Below are positions 29,751 through 32,156 of a DNA stretch of 32,156 nucleotides, in pieces. The stretch spans positions 1 to 32,156 of the forward strand of contig CAINLW010000063.1 of assembly GCA_903850545.1 (NCBI GenBank). The letters are read 5' to 3'. This stretch comes from an uncultured bacterium. Lineage in GTDB: Bacteria; Patescibacteriota; Minisyncoccia; Phycocordibacterales; GWA1-40-21. The notes under the pieces were generated by a model, which saw nothing but the letters and a program-made list of their open reading frames with translations, was not told the origin of the DNA and did not search any database. The translations under genes were made by a program, and so were the position numbers. Positions within the stretch are counted from its first letter, which is position 1. Every line of letters starts with the position of its first letter.

Positions 29751-29954
29751 TTACTTTCTTCTATTATACGGTGACTGATTTGTTGGCTTCAGGCTAAGAC
29801 CAAGTTTGTTGGCCTCTGCTCTAATCGCATTTTCAGTTCTACCAATTTTGAATCCAGCTACTCGTGTCGGTGTATTTTGTTTAACCAATTGTTTAAGTTG
29901 ACTGACATCTTTAGACGTCCACGATTTACCGGTATTACGTGTGTAATAAGGCAT
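29751..29954 (-). CDS. Small SANT/Myb-like DNA-binding protein
   Basis: A 67-residue basic protein. KSWTSKDVSQLKQLVKQNTP and TRVAGFKIGRTENAIRAEAN form a SANT/Myb-like or homeodomain-like HTH, and the C-terminus (LGLSLKPTNQSPYNRRK) matches a small protein type common in bacterial accessory regions. It probably binds DNA. It is a single gene on the - strand facing the zinc-ribbon operon. Confidence 0.75.
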   Translation of the reverse strand: MPYYTRNTGKSWTSKDVSQLKQLVKQNTPTRVAGFKIGRTENAIRAEANKLGLSLKPTNQSPYNRRK

Positions 29955-30001
29955 TTGTATTGTATTAATTAGACGCCCTTATTTGTTAAAAATACTAAAT
30001 C

Positions 30002-30010
30002 TGATAAAAT
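30002..30010 (+). promoter_or_regulatory. Extended -10 promoter of a small-RNA candidate
   Basis: TGaTAAAAT predicts a start near 30017. No reading frame follows, but a terminator lies about 105 nt downstream. Confidence 0.5.
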
Positions 30011-30016
30011 AAAAGT

Positions 30017-30122
30017 GTTCAAATTTTTACTTGTGGTTTAGCTGAAATACCCCAAAGGGCAAAAAAGACATTTCTGATTAATATGGAGAAGGGGTTACCG
30101 CAAATAACTACTTCTCTTTTTT
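30017..30122 (+). ncRNA. Candidate small RNA upstream of the toxin-antitoxin operon
   Basis: An interval of about 105 nt bounded by an extended -10 (30002-30010) and an intrinsic terminator (30086-30122), without a usable reading frame. It contains a small CCC-AAA-GGG hairpin. It could be an independent small RNA or a leader that terminates before the antitoxin gene. I recognise no known RNA family. Confidence 0.45.
30086..30122 (+). terminator. Terminator of the small-RNA candidate
   Basis: GAGAAGGGGTTA (30086-30097) pairs with TAACTACTTCTC (30105-30116) with one mismatch, loop CCGCAAA, followed by six Ts. Confidence 0.75.
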
Positions 30123-30169
30123 AATTTTATACCCTTGTTTTTATATGTCAAATTATCCACATAAATTGA

Positions 30170-30198
30170 TTGACTTTTTTACAAGTTTTCTATATACT
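30170..30198 (+). promoter_or_regulatory. Sigma70-type promoter of the toxin-antitoxin operon
   Basis: TTGACT (30170-30175), a 17-nt spacer and TATACT (30193-30198), 11 nt before the ATG. The -10 lies inside the left arm of a 44-nt palindrome. Confidence 0.8.
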
Positions 30199-30229
30199 TA
30201 TTCATAAATATGAACAAGTATATAGAAAA
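30186..30229 (+). promoter_or_regulatory. 44-nt near-perfect palindromic operator over the antitoxin start
   Basis: Outer arms TTTTCTATATACTT (30186-30199) and AAGTATATAGAAAA (30216-30229), inner arms TTCAT and ATGAA around AAAT. Only one base pair is mismatched outside the 4-nt centre. It covers the -10, the transcription start and the first codons, so a bound HTH dimer or tetramer would block transcription, and the RNA hairpin would also hide the start codon. Confidence 0.85.
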
Positions 30230-30902
30230 AATTAAAGGGTTGCGAAATGAAAAAGGATTAAGTCAAGAGGAAGTGGCAAAAATAATTGGAGTATCACGAC
30301 CTACATATACTGCTATCGAAAAAGGGAAACAAAAACTTAATTTAGATGAGGCACAAAAACTAGCCAATATTTTTGGTATGGATGTGAATTCTTTTTTGTC
30401 TGGAAATATTCCTAATTTTGATAAATATAAACAAATGATTTTAACTTTTTTGCGGATGAATCTTTCTAAAGATGGAAAGGTGCCGAAAACAAAACTCGCA
30501 AAACTTCTGTATCTTGCTGATTTTGCCTGGTATTATAATAATTTAGAAAGCATGAGCGGAATGTCATATAAAAAAAATACATATGGTCCTGTACCAGATA
30601 ATTTTTTTCGTGCTCTAGCTGAACTTGAAGAAAGTGGAAAAATTACCATAGATCATAAAAATGATAATGGTAAAGAGATGTTTTTAGTTAGTGAGGCAGA
30701 TAGTAATAAAAACGAAAAGATCAATACAGTTTCAAAAGAAGAGAAAGGCTTGATTTCTGAAATTGTAAAAAAATGGAAAGATAAAAAGACTCAAGAAATT
30801 GTTAATTTTACTCACAATCAATTACCGTACACCCTTTGTCGACAGGATGAAATTATTCCGTATGAGTTGATAACACAAGAGGACCCTGAAATGGTTTTCT
30901 AG
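30210..30902 (+). CDS. HTH-Panacea (DUF4065/SocA-like) antitoxin
   Basis: A 230-residue protein. Residues 1-65 are an XRE helix-turn-helix (IKGLRNEKGLSQEEVAKIIG, VSRPTYTAIEKGKQKLN). Residues about 75-170 are a Panacea/DUF4065 domain (LTFLRMNLSKDGKVPKTKLA, KLLYLADFAWYYNN, MSYKKNTYGPVPDNFFRALA). Panacea domains act as antitoxins against many unrelated toxins. The next gene, 8 nt downstream, encodes a RelE-like protein, the probable toxin. The HTH part very likely binds the 44-nt palindrome over its own promoter and represses the operon. Confidence 0.88.
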   Translation: MNKYIEKIKGLRNEKGLSQEEVAKIIGVSRPTYTAIEKGKQKLNLDEAQKLANIFGMDVNSFLSGNIPNFDKYKQMILTFLRMNLSKDGKVPKTKLAKLLYLADFAWYYNNLESMSGMSYKKNTYGPVPDNFFRALAELEESGKITIDHKNDNGKEMFLVSEADSNKNEKINTVSKEEKGLISEIVKKWKDKKTQEIVNFTHNQLPYTLCRQDEIIPYELITQEDPEMVF

Positions 30903-30910
30903 TCTATAAC

Positions 30911-31306
30911 ATGCAAGGTAACTATTCTGTACAGATTGAGTCGTTTGCTGAACGCCACTACATAAAAAGTTTTGAGAAAAAGTATAAGGCTCATTGGGAT
31001 GTTACTTTGCGTGCAATTATTGCAGAGTTAGAGCGTATTGATATACTTATAGGGAAAACTAATATTGTTGAAGTAATTACTGACAAAGGAGATATCAAGA
31101 TTTATAAAACAGAATTTCGTGTTCATGGTACACAAGAATCCCGACATAAATCTGGTAATCGCTGTATTATTGCAGTTCATAAAACTATGTGTGTTATTAA
31201 GATTTTGCTTTTATATTGTAAAACTGATTTAGGTAGTAATAATGAAACATCGGAATGGAAAAAATTAATTAAGGAAAATTATCCTGAATATTGTAATTTA
31301 TTATAA
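30911..31306 (+). CDS. RelE/ParE-like toxin paired with the Panacea antitoxin
   Basis: A 131-residue basic protein. The pattern of an N-terminal ERHYIKSFEKKYKAHWDVTL helix, a central beta-sheet (VEVITDKGDIKIYKTEFRVH, RCIIAVHKTMCVIKILLLYC) and a terminal helix (ETSEWKKLIKENYPEY) fits RelE-superfamily mRNA interferases. ILLLYCKTDL corresponds to the usual (L)xxYxK(S/T)D strand. Catalytic residues differ between RelE families and cannot be fixed here, but His, Arg and Lys in ESRHKSGNR are candidates. It would cleave mRNA, probably at the ribosome. The gene lies 8 nt after the antitoxin. Confidence 0.7.
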   Translation: MQGNYSVQIESFAERHYIKSFEKKYKAHWDVTLRAIIAELERIDILIGKTNIVEVITDKGDIKIYKTEFRVHGTQESRHKSGNRCIIAVHKTMCVIKILLLYCKTDLGSNNETSEWKKLIKENYPEYCNLL

Positions 31307-31310
31307 AAAT

Positions 31311-31886
31311 ATGCCCGACGAAAATCAACAAACAATAACCACAGATAACACTCAAGCTCCTGAAACGACTCAAGCTATAAATACTGATACTCCAGTTATT
31401 ACAACTGATTCTACACCTGTCGAAGTGCCATCAGAGGCCCCAGAAAGCCCTACAAACGTAGTAGATATGCCTCTGGGCAAAGATGATAATGGAGCATCAA
31501 TTCAAGCTGAGAGCCAAGTAGAAAAAGCACCCGAAATCACCGAAACTCAACCTTCTAACACCCAAACGCCCGTCAAAAGTAGTAACTTTTCTTCGAGTGA
31601 GCAAACGGCTCAAATGGTAGGAAATGAGCCGATCAGAACTCAAAGCTTCATCCGTGGATTACTAGAGAAAGCTAAACTTGCAATACAAAGTAGAAAGAGA
31701 AAGAAACTAGATAAGATTATGAATTTGTTTGCGAAGCAAACAAATATATCTAATAACGACGTACAAAAACTTTTGTATGTGTCTGATGCAACCGCAACAA
31801 GATATCTTGGTATTTTAATAAAAGAAGGAAAAATAAAACAAGAAGGAAAAACTGGAAAGTCTGTATTTTATATTTTAGTAAAATAA
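31311..31886 (+). CDS. Winged-helix protein with a disordered N-terminal half
   Basis: A 191-residue protein. Residues 1-105 are low-complexity and rich in Thr, Pro, Glu, Gln and Ser, without structure. The C-terminal part (about 115-191; SRKRKKLDKIMNLFAKQTNI, SNNDVQKLLYVSDATATRYL, GILIKEGKIKQEGKTGKSVF) is a winged-helix DNA-binding domain. It starts 4 nt after the toxin gene and may be a third member of the operon, although this type also occurs alone in CPR genomes. Its role is unknown. Confidence 0.75.
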   Translation: MPDENQQTITTDNTQAPETTQAINTDTPVITTDSTPVEVPSEAPESPTNVVDMPLGKDDNGASIQAESQVEKAPEITETQPSNTQTPVKSSNFSSSEQTAQMVGNEPIRTQSFIRGLLEKAKLAIQSRKRKKLDKIMNLFAKQTNISNNDVQKLLYVSDATATRYLGILIKEGKIKQEGKTGKSVFYILVK

Positions 31887-31894
31887 TATTCTGG

Positions 31895-31914
31895 ATTCCC
31901 GCCTTCGCGGGAAT
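31895..31914. repeat. dRS3-like 20-bp inverted repeat
   Basis: ATTCCC-GCCTTCGC-GGGAAT fits the Neisseria dRS3 pattern ATTCCC-N8-GGGAAT exactly, with the common flanks CTGG before and GACA after. It lies 8 nt past the winged-helix gene. Its antisense translation gives the well-known artefact VIPAKAGIQ. Confidence 0.85.
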
Positions 31915-31927
31915 GACACAAAGGGAG

Positions 31928-31950
31928 TCACTCGTAAGAGTGATTTTTTT
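31928..31950 (+). terminator. Terminator of the toxin-antitoxin operon
   Basis: TCACTC (31928-31933), loop GTAA, GAGTGA (31938-31943), then seven Ts. It closes the transcript of 30210-31886. Confidence 0.8.
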
Positions 31951-32156
31951 GTGCGCGCACGGTGGGTGGGGCAAGCACAAGTGCATTTGCATTTGAGTCT
32001 CGGACATTTCCGCTAGGGCGTCCATGAATAAAGGATGAGCGCCGTCGTAACCGAAGCAACATAATGTAATAGCGAAAGCGACACCACAAACTCTAATATG
32101 AAAAAGTGAAGAGGGGTTGTGCGAGGGCGGACTCCGAAGGTGACCAAACAAACTCA
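31951..32156. other. GC-richer non-coding region, possible structured RNA or repeat, cut by window end
   Basis: The composition changes abruptly to higher G+C after the terminator, opening with the palindrome GTGCGCGCAC (31951-31960). Small hairpins with GNRA-like loops are visible (AGCGAAAGCG, GCAC-AA-GTGC, CC-GAA-GG). The antisense frame that spans it also crosses the dRS3 repeat and the terminator, so I do not accept it as a gene. The region runs off the window. Confidence 0.4.

Noticed and set aside
31750-32151. Antisense open frame of 133 codons at the window end
   Set aside because: It crosses the dRS3 repeat (giving VIPAKAGIQ), a terminator and the end of the winged-helix gene on the opposite strand; it is a known kind of artefact.
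1-32156. CRISPR array
   Set aside because: No regularly spaced direct repeats were seen; the repeats found are dispersed palindromes or one inverted pair.

Overview
The window is AT-rich, gene-dense bacterial DNA that looks like a Candidate Phyla Radiation genome (Patescibacteria, Parcubacteria-like). The gene mix supports this: a ComEC channel with a separate metallo-beta-lactamase protein, RNase HI with a C-terminal viroplasmin-like domain, a free-standing LAGLIDADG endonuclease of the CPR type, small zinc-ribbon membrane proteins and short intergenic gaps. UGA is a normal stop here (it ends the comEC-type hydrolase, trmB-type and metallopeptidase genes), so this is not a UGA-recoding lineage. 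The lineage is an inference from gene content; no rRNA gene is present to confirm it.

Layout. 1-2820: surface proteins (a DUF916-like anchored protein and a small secreted partner) and the hydrolase half of ComEC. 2935-9801: comEC channel, a methyltransferase-like protein, RNase HI, the threonylcarbamoyl-AMP synthase, a cupin, rlmH and a SPOUT RNA methyltransferase. 9891-15820: an EamA transporter, a phosphatase, a rhodanese, an alpha/beta hydrolase with a tandem copy broken by an in-frame UGA, a NADAR protein and two convergent P-loop kinases. 15892-17482: a structured-RNA candidate, tRNA-His, tRNA-Leu, a LAGLIDADG endonuclease next to a tRNA-Leu remnant, and rplS. 17549-22117: a SsuABC/NrtABC-type importer operon whose ATPase is fused to a second solute-binding domain, with a SemiSWEET gene inside the operon and a divergent TrmB-type regulator. 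22138-24574: a metallopeptidase gene sitting next to a displaced duplicate of the rluD-like gene's 3' end. 24645-26471: tRNA-Val and a serine recombinase flanked by 115-bp inverted repeats. 26641-29745: a five-gene operon led by a small HTH protein with a palindromic operator, followed by three zinc-ribbon membrane proteins and a glycine-zipper protein; this is the best candidate for an undescribed system. 30017-31886: a small-RNA candidate, then an HTH-Panacea/RelE-like toxin-antitoxin pair with a 44-nt palindromic operator and a winged-helix protein.

Three themes cut across the window. (1) A 32-nt palindromic repeat has entered protein genes (comEC twice, rnhA, the SPOUT methyltransferase), always in the same strand and frame, adding the peptide P(S/G)Q(I/M)KSQFDG in loops and linkers. 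(2) Several inserted genes sit beside a partial copy of their target (tRNA-Leu, rluD-like, tRNA-Val/recombinase), which suggests that insertion rebuilt the target gene. (3) At least seven genes have a -10 hexamer ending exactly 6 nt before the start codon, most with an extended TGn, which points to leaderless mRNAs as a common mode of expression.
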